NCBI GenBank assembly: GCA_015057315.1 | Contig: SVER01000009.1 | Span: 1 to 64,000 of the forward strand | Direction: 5' to 3' | Source: Pseudobutyrivibrio ruminis | GTDB lineage: Bacteria > Bacillota > Clostridia > Lachnospirales > Lachnospiraceae | DNA: 64,000 bases | In this document: positions 1-8,396 of the stretch, piece by piece | How the letters are laid out: each line of letters begins with the position of its first letter | Numbering within the stretch: position 1 is the stretch's first letter | The notes under the pieces: model-generated | Told to the model about the DNA's origin: nothing | Databases searched by the model: none | What the model saw: only the letters and a program-made list of their open reading frames with translations | Program-made: the position numbers and the translations under genes

Positions 1-95
1 CCAAGATGCATCTCAATCTTACCTTGAGGTTCTTTTTTATTCAATTGGTGTTATTTATGAATTACAGGAATGCTCCCTTTTTCATGAATTCTTAA

Positions 96-515
96 TTAAA
101 AAAATGTTTTATAAAAAACTACATCACTATTTAAGCTTGTCATTAGCTTTCTTCCATTTGTAGACAGTTCAAATTGAAAAGACATGCCCTCCATTGAAGT
201 AGACAGCTCTACGAGATATTTGTATTTACCTTTATTTAGAAGGGTCACACTGGAAAAATCATAATCCGCTATTTTTTCACTTTCATCAAAGAATGAATCC
301 TTTTGTTCCACTGATACGCGATAAACGCCCTCATCATTCTCATAGAAATTAATGATGCATTTTCCATCTACTGATCTCCATGTACCCTTCATATCTTCCT
401 GAAAGGTCTCTTCAGTAATGGAATCCTTTTTTAGTTTTTCTGGCGTTGTGCCACATGCCATAAATGTGAAACACAGGCATAGGCAACAAATAATTATTCC
501 CAACTTTTTCATCAT
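96..515 (-). CDS. Small lipoprotein of the metallopeptidase module
   Basis: 139 residues. The N-terminus is a lipoprotein signal: two lysines, a hydrophobic stretch and a lipobox (FMAC) with the lipidated Cys near residue 21. The mature part is a short domain rich in beta-strand-like segments with a GTWRS-type start, reminiscent of small lipocalin-like lipoproteins; I cannot name a family. A GGAG ribosome site precedes a double ATG. It lies last in a run with the metallopeptidase effector and the 194-residue protein. By analogy with lipoprotein immunity proteins of T7SS effectors it may protect the cell surface from that effector, which is inference from position. Confidence 0.7.
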   Translation of the reverse strand: MMKKLGIIICCLCLCFTFMACGTTPEKLKKDSITEETFQEDMKGTWRSVDGKCIINFYENDEGVYRVSVEQKDSFFDESEKIADYDFSSVTLLNKGKYKYLVELSTSMEGMSFQFELSTNGRKLMTSLNSDVVFYKTFF

Positions 516-534
516 TCGTTTCTCCGCTCTCTTT

Positions 535-1119
535 TTATCGTTTTAGCATATCAATAAAATCATTAACATTATCTAATTTCTCTACAGAATGAATATAGTA
601 TTTCTTTATTAATCTGTCTTTACTCATGAGCATGATTGTAGCTTCATACACTGGTATAGCCTCAGGACTGGCTTTCTGCTCAAGCTCGTTAATTATACCG
701 CCCAAGGCATCCTTTACATTACTCTTAAACTGCTCATCAATCTCTTCCTTGGCAAGAGTTGTATAATCCTCACCTACATTTCCATGCACATGAAACAGAC
801 CATTTTCTGTAAAATCTACTATTGAAAAGCAAGAAATAAACATCTCACCTTTACGCTGTGCTGTCCTCAAAAAAACCCTATCAAGATTTTCTAATACCAC
901 CGCTGCACTTTCTTCACAGTTTGGCTTGCTTAGCATCTGACCAATATCAAAACCAAATCTTTTGTTGCTATCAAATCTTTTTCTAATTAATTTTCCCCAG
1001 AATGGCTTTTGTAGATTTTCTTCCTCAAGCGGATAGTCATATAAAAATGACTGTATATATTCATCTGGTATTTGCTCTAATTTTTCAGCATATGCATTTC
1101 TTACTGCACTTACTTCCAT
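535..1119 (-). CDS. Putative immunity protein for the metallopeptidase effector
   Basis: 194 residues, soluble, no signal or membrane segment. I do not recognise the family. The start has a strong AGGAGG site 8 bases upstream, and that site overlaps the end of the metallopeptidase gene, so the two are probably translated together. In T7SS effector loci the gene directly after the effector is usually its immunity gene, so that role is proposed from position only. Charged helical stretches dominate the C-terminal half. Confidence 0.65.
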   Translation of the reverse strand: MEVSAVRNAYAEKLEQIPDEYIQSFLYDYPLEEENLQKPFWGKLIRKRFDSNKRFGFDIGQMLSKPNCEESAAVVLENLDRVFLRTAQRKGEMFISCFSIVDFTENGLFHVHGNVGEDYTTLAKEEIDEQFKSNVKDALGGIINELEQKASPEAIPVYEATIMLMSKDRLIKKYYIHSVEKLDNVNDFIDMLKR

Positions 1120-1131
1120 ATTATAATCCTC

Positions 1132-3045
1132 CTATGAAGCCGCATCCATTTCCTTTACTATTTCTTCAAATATTTCCTTCGTTTCTTCGCTGTAGCCATT
1201 ATATCCATCCATACCAAAGTCAGCTCCAGTCATATGTGCAGACATACTTTCAGCAAAAAATTCTTTTTCTTGTGAGCCTGAATAAATTACATTACCATTA
1301 CTATCATACTTAATTACAGCTTTATCATTTGAGTCAAGATCACTTTCTAACCAATAAGTACGTTCATAGGTTGTTCCATCTGACCTTGTTTCTTCAGATA
1401 CTGCGTCATGACCCCAATTTACCCTCAATGTATTTCCTGTGTAGCCACCATATACATCGGACATTTCATTTATTACATCTTCTTTTACGTCTTCAACAAC
1501 CTCTGAATAATATCCTTGATAAGTAACGTTACCATTAAATGAAGGTGTGGCATTAGGATCATAGTTTGTGGTATTCATTATTTCATTTGTTATAGTTTCC
1601 ACTATCTTTTTCTGCTCTTCCTTGGTATAGCCTTCATCCGCTATTGTTTCATAGACAGTGTCTTCAATCTTTTGTCTTACTTCTTTCTGTAATGTATCAT
1701 CTAGAGTTGTGCCATTTGCATTGGAGTAAGAGTTTGATTTCCATTTAAAATGATCATCAATGCCATGACTCATTTCATGGAAATATGTTCTATAATCATT
1801 TTCACTGGCATCAGAAGCATCCCCCATATCATCAACATTGATGTATATGCCGTGACACCATTCATAAGAACTTGAGGAATGAATATCCTCTATTTTAACG
1901 TACTGAACATTTTCCAAAAATACCGACTTGTATGGTTCATCAGCAGTGTACGCAAGCAATTTGATATTATTTACATGGTCATCATATCCTTCATTTATCA
2001 TTGGCAAAAGGTTATGAGTCATAGTCCTAGCTTCGTCCAGATGATAAATATCATAGTATGCAACCGCTGCTGCAGTTCTTTCATTGCTAAGCTTTTTCAT
2101 TGATATTTTTCCATTATCAAACTTATCAAAATCCTCTTTTGCCTCTGCTGCATCAGTAACATTATTTATAAAATTATCCTTAAACCTAGGTGGTGCTGTA
2201 TATACTCTTGCCTTTAAATCTATTGCCTCATCATCTGACAATTTTTTAGTAGCTTTTGCAAGTGCTTCTGCATCGTCTGGATGCAAAGCTTCATAATATT
2301 CCACTATCAGCTCTTTTTGTTCGTCTGTAAGATCGTCGATATCTATAGTATTGCTTGTAACCTTATAATATAAATCCGCTGCATCTTCTACAGCACCAAA
2401 GCGTTTTGCCATTTTTCCCTTCATACTATCTGTTGCAAGGGTATTATTAACATCTGTGCTAAGCCCCTTTGAATTTGGTCTGTTAGGATCCTTTACACAA
2501 TATGACCTGCTGGTTGCGCTTCCAGAGAACAATCCACTGGTAGCTCCTTCTATCTCATCAAATTTGTCAGATTTTCGCTTCCAGTATAAATATGTTAAAT
2601 AATCAAACCCTGCTAAAGTTGAAAAGCTCGATCCAATTTGGCTATAACTGCTAGACAGCATAATATCTGTTGTAGATGCTGCCAAACCATAATAATAATT
2701 TGCTGTATTTTCGTTGTTTGTTTTTGATTCCCAAGCTGCCTTCATTTTAGGCACGATAATGGAACCATCTAATACCTCTGAACCAACAGAACTTTTTAAT
2801 GTTTCAAAATCAGCTTTATCTGATTCATTAGCATTTTTTAATCTGGTTATAATCGTTAAATATGGCCTAAAAGATGATTTAAGCGCATCGAATGCATCAC
2901 TTTTAATTGTTGTGTCATTTATAAAGGAATCTACCGCAGTGTACGCCACGCTTAGGGCGCTATTATCCGTGTCTATCTCAGTTATTGCCGCACTACACTG
3001 AGATTTAATTGTCGATGGATCCAAATAGTCTTTTTCTAACATCAT
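1132..3045 (-). CDS. T7SS effector candidate with HExxH zinc metallopeptidase domain
   Basis: 637 residues without a classical signal peptide. The first about 200 residues are helical and could be a secretion/partner-binding region. The C-terminal third has a zincin motif HEMSH (H423, E424, H427) followed by G-I-D-D, and an E-F-F-A-E segment (E595, E599) about 170 residues later, which fits the third zinc ligand of gluzincin-like peptidases such as the anthrax lethal factor group. Two small helical proteins precede it and an immunity-like protein plus a lipoprotein follow, the usual layout of an LXG-type effector module. It lacks an obvious LXG signature, so secretion by T7SS is inferred from context; the peptidase call rests on the motif. 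Target unknown. Confidence 0.75.
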   Translation of the reverse strand: MMLEKDYLDPSTIKSQCSAAITEIDTDNSALSVAYTAVDSFINDTTIKSDAFDALKSSFRPYLTIITRLKNANESDKADFETLKSSVGSEVLDGSIIVPKMKAAWESKTNNENTANYYYGLAASTTDIMLSSSYSQIGSSFSTLAGFDYLTYLYWKRKSDKFDEIEGATSGLFSGSATSRSYCVKDPNRPNSKGLSTDVNNTLATDSMKGKMAKRFGAVEDAADLYYKVTSNTIDIDDLTDEQKELIVEYYEALHPDDAEALAKATKKLSDDEAIDLKARVYTAPPRFKDNFINNVTDAAEAKEDFDKFDNGKISMKKLSNERTAAAVAYYDIYHLDEARTMTHNLLPMINEGYDDHVNNIKLLAYTADEPYKSVFLENVQYVKIEDIHSSSSYEWCHGIYINVDDMGDASDASENDYRTYFHEMSHGIDDHFKWKSNSYSNANGTTLDDTLQKEVRQKIEDTVYETIADEGYTKEEQKKIVETITNEIMNTTNYDPNATPSFNGNVTYQGYYSEVVEDVKEDVINEMSDVYGGYTGNTLRVNWGHDAVSEETRSDGTTYERTYWLESDLDSNDKAVIKYDSNGNVIYSGSQEKEFFAESMSAHMTGADFGMDGYNGYSEETKEIFEEIVKEMDAAS

Positions 3046-3061
3046 TCTCTCCTTTTAATAA

Positions 3062-3355
3062 CTATCTCTCGCCTAATTCCCAAAATCCTGAAAGCATCTC
3101 ATCATATTGTTTAAAATCCTCTCCCAAAGATTCAATGTTTGATGCTTCAGCATCCAGAGTTTCACCCAAACTCTGCAATAATAATTGTCCTTCTAAGTAT
3201 GCCTGTTTTCCATTTCCATTGGCGGAAATAGTACTCTTACTGTCTTTTGAAGACAGGTCCTTCATCTCGAGGTAACTTGCCGCACTATCCACGGATGAAG
3301 ATTGTGTACTTACATTTGATTGGCTAACATTTATTGTTGGATTCTTTCCACTCAT
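3062..3355 (-). CDS. Small helical effector partner (WXG-like size)
   Basis: 97 residues, predicted mostly helical, about the length of WXG100/Lap-type proteins that bind T7SS effectors. It has a serine-rich N-terminus and a W near the C-terminus (GFWELGER) but no clear W-x-G turn. It sits 16 bases before the metallopeptidase gene and after the coiled-coil protein, matching the place of targeting partners in LXG loci. The partner role is inferred from size and order. Confidence 0.6.
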   Translation of the reverse strand: MSGKNPTINVSQSNVSTQSSSVDSAASYLEMKDLSSKDSKSTISANGNGKQAYLEGQLLLQSLGETLDAEASNIESLGEDFKQYDEMLSGFWELGER

Positions 3356-3367
3356 TACGCTCCCTAC

Positions 3368-3715
3368 CTACTTCCTTTCATCTTCTTCTGATTCAAGCTT
3401 TTTTGTAATACTATCTCTTTTAGCAGTAATCTCGTTCAAAGATTTTTTGAACTCATGATCAGCCTCATCAGCATATTTTGCACTGGCTTCCTTCATCTGC
3501 TGCAACACATCATTTTTCTCCTCCAAAATACTTGCAAGCTTTGGATCACCGTGCGCAGCTTCTAACATCTCATCGCTCTTTTGCACCTGCTGTCTTCTTA
3601 TAGCATCATGCTCTTCCAGCTCTTTAAAGAATTTTTTATATGAAGCTCTTAAAGTTTCCTCCTTTTCCTCCAATTCCCTAAGTTCTTTTTTTAGAGCTAA
3701 TTTCTCATCTGACAT
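3368..3715 (-). CDS. Coiled-coil partner protein
   Basis: 115 residues, almost entirely charged heptad-like coiled coil (many E, K, L), no signal peptide. It starts the metallopeptidase module and corresponds in place to the coiled-coil proteins at 14133-14537, 32569-32988 and 42834-43268. It probably helps present the effector to the secretion machine; this is inference. No recognisable promoter is seen in the 70 bases upstream, so it may depend on readthrough from the immunity island. Confidence 0.6.
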   Translation of the reverse strand: MSDEKLALKKELRELEEKEETLRASYKKFFKELEEHDAIRRQQVQKSDEMLEAAHGDPKLASILEEKNDVLQQMKEASAKYADEADHEFKKSLNEITAKRDSITKKLESEEDERK

Positions 3716-3787
3716 TAATTATTCCTCCACTTTATTGTTTAACTAATCAACCATCCCTTATTTTCTGTAAGATATGCCTCGACTGGA

Positions 3788-4291
3788 TTATACTAACTCT
3801 AGTCCATATTTTTCACGTGCTATTTTTTGGCAACGCTCAAACCAATGATCAAAAGAATCATAATCTTGTCTATAGACTTCTTTATTATCTTCAATTAGCT
3901 TGTTTACGCGAGCCATTATTTCATCAATGTCAACATTAAACTCTGCTGTTCCTTCTTTTTCTTTTTTTACCTGATAGAAAATAATATTTATAAGTAAATC
4001 TAAACTTCCAACCTTAGCACTTGATACCCTTGTTAATGCCTCAATACCATCAACAAATCCTCTATCATAGCCTCCATCAGGATTATTCTTATAACAGTTA
4101 TGTATTGCATCTACCACCGCATAAAAATTATGCCCTGCACCTGGACGCACTTCCATCTTGCATGGTCCTATTCCTGATAAGAGCGGCAAATATGCGACAT
4201 TACAACCATCTTCTCCAGATAAATATTTATCGTTTATTATTCGGACTATTCTCTCAGCATGTTCAACTAATTTCTCACGTTCTGTTTTCAT
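3788..4291 (-). CDS. Immunity-like protein, family A copy 1
   Basis: 167 residues, soluble. One of five family A paralogues (3788, 6383, 7738, 8397, 9458). Shared landmarks are an N-terminal helix with E-R, the block AYLPLLSGIG, VVDAIHNCYK, a GGYD-G-DG segment, SSAKVGSL and a C-terminal K-I-A-R-E-KYGLEL end. I do not recognise a named family. The gene directly follows the tail of a lost toxin (4300-4398), which supports an immunity role. Differences from the other copies lie mainly in the first half; the second half is nearly identical to the 6383 and 8397 copies. Confidence 0.7.
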   Translation of the reverse strand: MKTEREKLVEHAERIVRIINDKYLSGEDGCNVAYLPLLSGIGPCKMEVRPGAGHNFYAVVDAIHNCYKNNPDGGYDRGFVDGIEALTRVSSAKVGSLDLLINIIFYQVKKEKEGTAEFNVDIDEIMARVNKLIEDNKEVYRQDYDSFDHWFERCQKIAREKYGLELV

Positions 4292-4299
4292 CTTTTCTC

Positions 4300-4398
4300 C
4301 TATTCTAATTTGGAAATAGTGTAATCAACCCCATCAACTCTTCCGACTAATTCATTTGAGTTTTTCGATACATTTTGATTGGTAAAAGTTGCTTGGAC
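4300..4398 (-). pseudogene. Toxin C-terminal tail remnant (type 1)
   Basis: An open stretch of 32 codons plus stop that begins exactly after the TGA of the 4399-5016 gene and ends with ELVGRVDGVDYTISKLE. The same ending occurs at 8912-8990 and, shortened, at 6895-6925, each time just upstream of a family A immunity gene. It has no start codon or ribosome site, so it is read as the orphan 3' end of a toxin gene whose body was lost. Confidence 0.7.
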
Positions 4399-5016
4399 TC
4401 ATTTTTGGATATTTAGCTTTAATTCATTAATACATTTTTCCCTTGCAGAAGCATTATTTAATATAAAACTATTTATATAATCTCGCTTTTCAATAAATTC
4501 TGCTAAATCATCAATATCATTTATTTGACCGACATTATACAATATTCCTTCAATAGCAATACTTCTTAGTTTTTCATCTTCATCGTTGATATACACTTTT
4601 TCAAGAATGTGCAACAAACTATCATTTTTATTATGTGCAATTATATATATATAATCTTCCTTTTCCTGATCGGCTTTATAAATATTATCTTCAATTATTT
4701 TTAAATATGATACATCCCCTGTAACTTTTAACAGAACAATGGCTATATACAAGCTATCCTCACTGGGTATGGGCTTTACTTGCAATGTCTCCTTGAGAAT
4801 ATCTACACCATTATAAGAATGTAATAGTGGCATGAATTTGGCCCACTTATAATTTCCATTTTTTCCTTTAAAAGAATTTACTATTCGACTCTCAATATAT
4901 CCGACTTCATTTGGTAATAAATCTTCAAATGCTCTAATATCAATTTCATCATCTCCATTTTTTAAATTAACATCTAATTGTTCTATCAAATATAAAAACG
5001 CCTTACTATTTTCCAT
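4399..5016 (-). CDS. Immunity-like protein with HEAT-like helical repeats
   Basis: 205 residues, acidic, soluble. The middle and C-terminal parts contain repeated two-helix units (for example LHILEKVYINDEDEKLRSIA and a following DIDDLAEFIEK), resembling HEAT/Imm30-type immunity proteins. That family assignment is tentative. It is single copy here, sits in the immunity island, and its stop codon is fused to an unrelated toxin tail, which marks a recombination junction. Confidence 0.6.
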   Translation of the reverse strand: MENSKAFLYLIEQLDVNLKNGDDEIDIRAFEDLLPNEVGYIESRIVNSFKGKNGNYKWAKFMPLLHSYNGVDILKETLQVKPIPSEDSLYIAIVLLKVTGDVSYLKIIEDNIYKADQEKEDYIYIIAHNKNDSLLHILEKVYINDEDEKLRSIAIEGILYNVGQINDIDDLAEFIEKRDYINSFILNNASAREKCINELKLNIQK

Positions 5017-5054
5017 TTATAACCATCTCATTTATGCTTGTAACTTTGCCTTGT

Positions 5055-5672
5055 TTAATCCTTCTTATAAACTTTATCCCATGTGTATTTTCTACTATAA
5101 AGAAATCCATCATTCTGTAACCAATCGAGTATTTTTCCTTGGATATTTTCAGCCTTCATAAGACTAAATATATCATCTGGAGTTCTGTGTCCATCTTGCT
5201 TTTCTTTATACATTTCAGAAAGACGTTTTCTGTATCCTTTTGTCTCACTAATATACATAGATGGAAATTTAGGTTGGCGTACTTCTATTCCATATTTATA
5301 TATTCCACTTATACCGATAGATTTTGATTCAATCACTTCCTCTATGAAAGTTCTATAGAATTTTTCTGTTAACACATTTCTAGGATCATCTTCTTTCCTA
5401 TCATTACTTATTTGCATTACAGGTATTTTTAATAACTTTCCATTCAACAAAATACAGGCTATATATGCTGTATCTCTGTAATCAGTTGTTGAGCCTCTAT
5501 CATGCCCCGTCCACGCAAAAGCTATTCCATTTCTTGGAATAGTCCACTTTTTAATTACAAACTTTTTAAAAAGAAATAATCTAACTTCTATATACTCTTC
5601 ATTTTTATACATTTGCAAATCGCAGAATAAATCCTGCGCTGGCGCTGTGCATAATAATTTCATGTTATCCAA
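5055..5672 (-). CDS. Immunity-like protein, family B copy 1
   Basis: 205 residues, soluble, no named family recognised. The likely start is TTG at 5672: an AGGAGG site lies 8 bases upstream, whereas the first ATG (codon 4) would be far from it. Start and site both lie inside the tail of a lost toxin. It is paralogous to 7061-7678; about the last 70 residues (from RQPKFPSMY) are identical in both and the DNA there is essentially identical, while the N-terminal two thirds differ. Conserved features include KKWTIPRNGI and LLNGKLLKIPVMQIS. Confidence 0.7.
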   Translation of the reverse strand: MDNMKLLCTAPAQDLFCDLQMYKNEEYIEVRLFLFKKFVIKKWTIPRNGIAFAWTGHDRGSTTDYRDTAYIACILLNGKLLKIPVMQISNDRKEDDPRNVLTEKFYRTFIEEVIESKSIGISGIYKYGIEVRQPKFPSMYISETKGYRKRLSEMYKEKQDGHRTPDDIFSLMKAENIQGKILDWLQNDGFLYSRKYTWDKVYKKD

Positions 5673-5768
5673 AAATAAGACCTCCTAACGCATTGCAACC
5701 TAAATCTACCAAGTGTTTAAATCCATTTTCTTCTAATGCCTTAATTAATGCTCCGGTTCTGTCATTTT
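5665..5768 (-). pseudogene. Toxin tail remnant (type 2) fused to the start of a lost 325-residue-type gene
   Basis: In one frame this reads as ALIKALEENG, then HLVDLGCNALGGLIFG and a stop. The same GCNALGGLIFG ending precedes the other family B gene. Its upstream edge is the first about 30 bases of a copy of the 10007-10984 gene (MTE...), joined at a shared GCATTAATTAAGG string with one base lost. The junction therefore looks like recombination at short homology. Confidence 0.65.
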
Positions 5769-5783
5769 ATTCCCTTTAGTAGA

Positions 5784-6203
5784 TTACAAGCTTATCTTTC
5801 TTCTGTCTTCTCCTACATATTCCAGGTCTTTATCATCTTTATCTATAATTGCGTGATACCACATTACTCCTGGTCTATCAATAGGCTCTCCTTTTAGCCC
5901 TAGTTTAGTGGCTATTTCTGAATCATATGTAAAAATAAAGTATTGCCCCTGCTTAGTTGTATTTATATTTATGTCACTTCCCTTGTACGTAAATAGTTTA
6001 TTAAATTCATATATATCACCTATTTCACTAAGCTGAACACGTTTTTCATACATGGTCTCATCTTCATCACTTATTTGTGTAAAGGTTTTATCTACCTTAT
6101 TCTTATCCCACGTATAAATATCTATATTATCGTCATTATCTTTCCAATAATAGTATTCTATCCCTTTATATGTAGTTAGACGTCCTGATAATAGTTCTTT
6201 CAT
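5784..6203 (-). CDS. Immunity-like protein, family C copy 1
   Basis: 139 residues, soluble, paralogous to 11003-11422. The C-terminal half (from ELNKLF/FNKRFKYKGS through GPVMWYHAII-type residues to EYVGEDRRKISL) is almost identical in the two; the first half differs. The 11003 copy directly follows the 801-residue LXG toxin, so this copy is probably immunity to a related toxin tip. A remnant of such a tip lies just upstream at 6243-6320. No named family recognised. Confidence 0.7.
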   Translation of the reverse strand: MKELLSGRLTTYKGIEYYYWKDNDDNIDIYTWDKNKVDKTFTQISDEDETMYEKRVQLSEIGDIYEFNKLFTYKGSDININTTKQGQYFIFTYDSEIATKLGLKGEPIDRPGVMWYHAIIDKDDKDLEYVGEDRRKISL

Positions 6204-6242
6204 CAGTTTCTTCCTTTCATAATCTTATCCTTTATGATAACG

Positions 6243-6320
6243 CTATTCTGCTCCCTTAGGATTCCAATCTCCAACCACAACATCTTCACCATATAAATCA
6301 ACAAAGCCGTTTATATTTCC
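6243..6320 (-). pseudogene. Toxin tail remnant (type 3, like the 801-residue LXG toxin end)
   Basis: One frame gives GNINGFVDLYGEDVVVGDW followed by NPKGAE and stop, matching the C-terminus of the 11436-13841 toxin (HFVVDGEDVVVGDW...). A further RYHKG after the stop echoes the intact toxin's TYHKH end, so the frame was broken near the end. It sits just before the family C immunity gene. Confidence 0.7.
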
Positions 6321-6382
6321 GTTTTATATAATTAATAAATGCACCCCTTTTATTAGCTGCCTCTATACATGAATAACATCGA

Positions 6383-6886
6383 TTATCCTAACTCTAGTCC
6401 ATATTTTTCACGTGCTATTTTTTGGCAACGCTCAAACCAATGATCAAAAGAATCATAATCTTGTCTATAGACTTCTTTATTATCTTCAATTAGCTTGTTT
6501 ACGCGAGCCATTATTTCATCAATATCAACATTAAACTCTGCTGTTCCTTCTTTTTCTTTTTTTACCTGATAGAAAATAATATTTAAAAGTAATTCTAAAC
6601 TTCCAACCTTAGCGCTTGATACTCTCGTTAATGCCTCGATACCATCAGCAAATCCTCTATCATAACCTCCATCAGGATTATTCTTATAGCAGTTATGTAT
6701 TGCATCTACCACAGTACGAAAATTATGCCCTGCACCTGGACGTATTTCCACCTTGCATGGTCCTATTCCTGATAACATAGGTAAATAGGCAACATTACAA
6801 CCTTTTTCTCCTGACAAATATTTTTTATTAATTCTTCGAACCATTCGTTCTGCGTATTCTACTAATTCTTCACGTTCTGTTTTCAT
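6383..6886 (-). CDS. Immunity-like protein, family A copy 2
   Basis: 167 residues, closely related to the 3788 and 8397 copies and nearly identical over the second half. Variable positions cluster in the first 70 residues (for example KYLSGEKGCNVAYLPML, CKVEIRPGAGHNF). A type 1 toxin-tail remnant lies just upstream. Family unrecognised; immunity role inferred from linkage to toxin tails. Confidence 0.7.
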   Translation of the reverse strand: MKTEREELVEYAERMVRRINKKYLSGEKGCNVAYLPMLSGIGPCKVEIRPGAGHNFRTVVDAIHNCYKNNPDGGYDRGFADGIEALTRVSSAKVGSLELLLNIIFYQVKKEKEGTAEFNVDIDEIMARVNKLIEDNKEVYRQDYDSFDHWFERCQKIAREKYGLELG

Positions 6887-6894
6887 CTTTTCTA

Positions 6895-6925
6895 CTATTC
6901 TAATTTGGAAATAGTGTACTCAACC
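6895..6925 (-). pseudogene. Short toxin tail remnant (type 1)
   Basis: Only the last nine codons remain (VEYTISKLE, stop), the same ending as the remnants at 4300 and 8912. Unrelated sequence follows upstream. It directly precedes a family A gene. Confidence 0.55.
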
Positions 6926-7060
6926 CGAGTTGTTTACAGATGGCATACTAATATTTGAACCATTAAATGGTACCTCTGTTGTTGATCATATAGGCTCCAC
7001 CTAAATTATTCATTGGAAAACCAGATAAAACCTTTTCACCAAATTGATGAAAATCATTTT

Positions 7061-7678
7061 TTAATCCTTCTTATAAACTTTATCCCATGTGTATTTTCTA
7101 CTATAAAGAAATCCATCATTCTGTAACCAATCGAGTATTTTTCCTTGGATATTTTCAGCCTTCATAAGACTAAATATATCATCTGGAGTTCTGTGTCCAT
7201 CTTGCTTTTCTTTATACATTTCAGAAAGACGTTTTCTGTATCCTTTTGTCTCACTAATATACATAGATGGAAATTTAGGTTGGCGTACTTCTATACCATA
7301 ATCAGATATCCCATCTATGCCAATAGATTTAGTTTCGATCACCTCTTCTATAATGGTTCGATAGAATTGTTTTGTTAAAAAATTCCTTGGATCATCAAAA
7401 TGTATATCAGTACTTATTTGCATTACTGGAATTTTTAATAACTTTCCATTTAACAAAATAAAACCTATATATGAAGCGATACCATAATCACCCGCCCCGC
7501 TAGGATCATGACCACACCATGCAAATCCAATTCCATTTCTTGGAATGGTCCACTTTTTAATTACAAACTTTTTAAAAAGCAATAATCTAACTTCTATATT
7601 CTCTTCATCCTTATACACTTGCAAATCGCAGAATAAATCCTGTGCTGGTGCTGTGCATAACAATTTCATATTATCCAA
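7061..7678 (-). CDS. Immunity-like protein, family B copy 2
   Basis: 205 residues, paralogue of 5055-5672. As there, TTG at 7678 is the best start because AGGAGG lies 8 bases upstream inside a toxin tail. The last roughly 70 codons are identical to the other copy, and the 3' DNA (about 7068-7286) matches 5062-5280 essentially base for base; the N-terminal two thirds carry most substitutions. This suggests recent duplication or gene conversion with specificity residues at the N-terminal side. Confidence 0.7.
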   Translation of the reverse strand: MDNMKLLCTAPAQDLFCDLQVYKDEENIEVRLLLFKKFVIKKWTIPRNGIGFAWCGHDPSGAGDYGIASYIGFILLNGKLLKIPVMQISTDIHFDDPRNFLTKQFYRTIIEEVIETKSIGIDGISDYGIEVRQPKFPSMYISETKGYRKRLSEMYKEKQDGHRTPDDIFSLMKAENIQGKILDWLQNDGFLYSRKYTWDKVYKKD

Positions 7679-7725
7679 AAATTAGACCTCCTAACGCATT
7701 GCAATCTGGATCTACCACATGCTTT
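7671..7725 (-). pseudogene. Toxin tail remnant (type 2)
   Basis: Reads HVVDPDCNALGGLIFG and stop, overlapping the TTG start of the following family B gene. Same ending as the remnant at 5665. The toxin body is missing; the upstream side runs straight into the 3' flank of the 7738-8280 gene. Confidence 0.65.
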
Positions 7726-7737
7726 GAATAACATCGA

Positions 7738-8280
7738 TTACCCTAACTCAAGTCCATATTCTTCTTTGGCAATCTTTTTATAACGTTCCAGCCAAGAGTC
7801 AAACATTGCATAATCTTTTCTGTAAACCTCGCGATTTTCGCATATCAATGCATTAATTTTAGCTATCATATCGTCAATATCAATTTTGAAAGCTGCTGTA
7901 CCGTCCTTTTCTTTATCTAATTGATAGAAAAGTATTCTCAGTAATTGCTCTAAGCTACCAACTTTTGCTGATGATACGCTAATTAAAGCATATAGGCCAT
8001 CAGCATATCCTTTGTCGTATCCGCCCTGAGGGTTCTTTTTAAAACAATTATGAATAGCATCCACCACTTCAAAAAAATCATGTCCAGCGCCAGGTTTTTT
8101 TTCCATTTTATAAGTTGCTATACCTGATAATATTGCAAAATAGGCAATCTTGTTTCCTTTTTTATAATTATTATTTATATTTTCAACCGAACTCTCCACA
8201 TAATTTGAGAACTCAAACACTTCTAGCGCTTTTACATCTATGCCTAACACTTCGGCCAATTGTCTATCTAAATCGTCCAT
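7738..8280 (-). CDS. Immunity-like protein, family A copy 3 (long N-terminus)
   Basis: 180 residues. The C-terminal about 100 residues are identical to those of the 9458 copy, including the DNA over some 280 bases with a single visible difference, whereas the N-terminal parts are unrelated in detail (here VKALEVFEFSNYVESSVENI). The start codon overlaps the end of a toxin tail (8268-8330). The mosaic pattern suggests exchange of N-terminal halves within the family. Confidence 0.7.
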   Translation of the reverse strand: MDDLDRQLAEVLGIDVKALEVFEFSNYVESSVENINNNYKKGNKIAYFAILSGIATYKMEKKPGAGHDFFEVVDAIHNCFKKNPQGGYDKGYADGLYALISVSSAKVGSLEQLLRILFYQLDKEKDGTAAFKIDIDDMIAKINALICENREVYRKDYAMFDSWLERYKKIAKEEYGLELG

Positions 8281-8330
8281 ATATGAACCCCAGTTGACTG
8301 TATTGCATCTTCACCATCTACAACAATTTG
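8268..8330 (-). pseudogene. Toxin tail remnant overlapping an immunity start
   Basis: Reads VVDGEDAIQSTGVHIWTI and stop; the VVDGED part matches the end of the 801-residue LXG toxin, the rest diverges. The stop codon lies 13 bases inside the following immunity gene, typical of translationally coupled toxin-immunity pairs. Upstream frame is lost within a few codons. Confidence 0.6.
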
Positions 8331-8350
8331 TTACTTTTCCTACATATAAT

Positions 8351-8380
8351 AGAGGCAACTAAATTTACTAGCTACCTCTA
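8351..8380 (-). terminator. Hairpin after family A copy 4
   Basis: On the minus strand AGAGGTAGCTA pairs with TAGTTGCCTCT around a short AT-rich loop, followed by TATTATATG. A related hairpin follows family A copy 5 (9411-9440) and a degraded version follows copy 2 near 6335-6365, so the terminator seems to travel with the immunity cassette. Confidence 0.5.
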
Positions 8381-8396
8381 TACATATTAGCATCAA

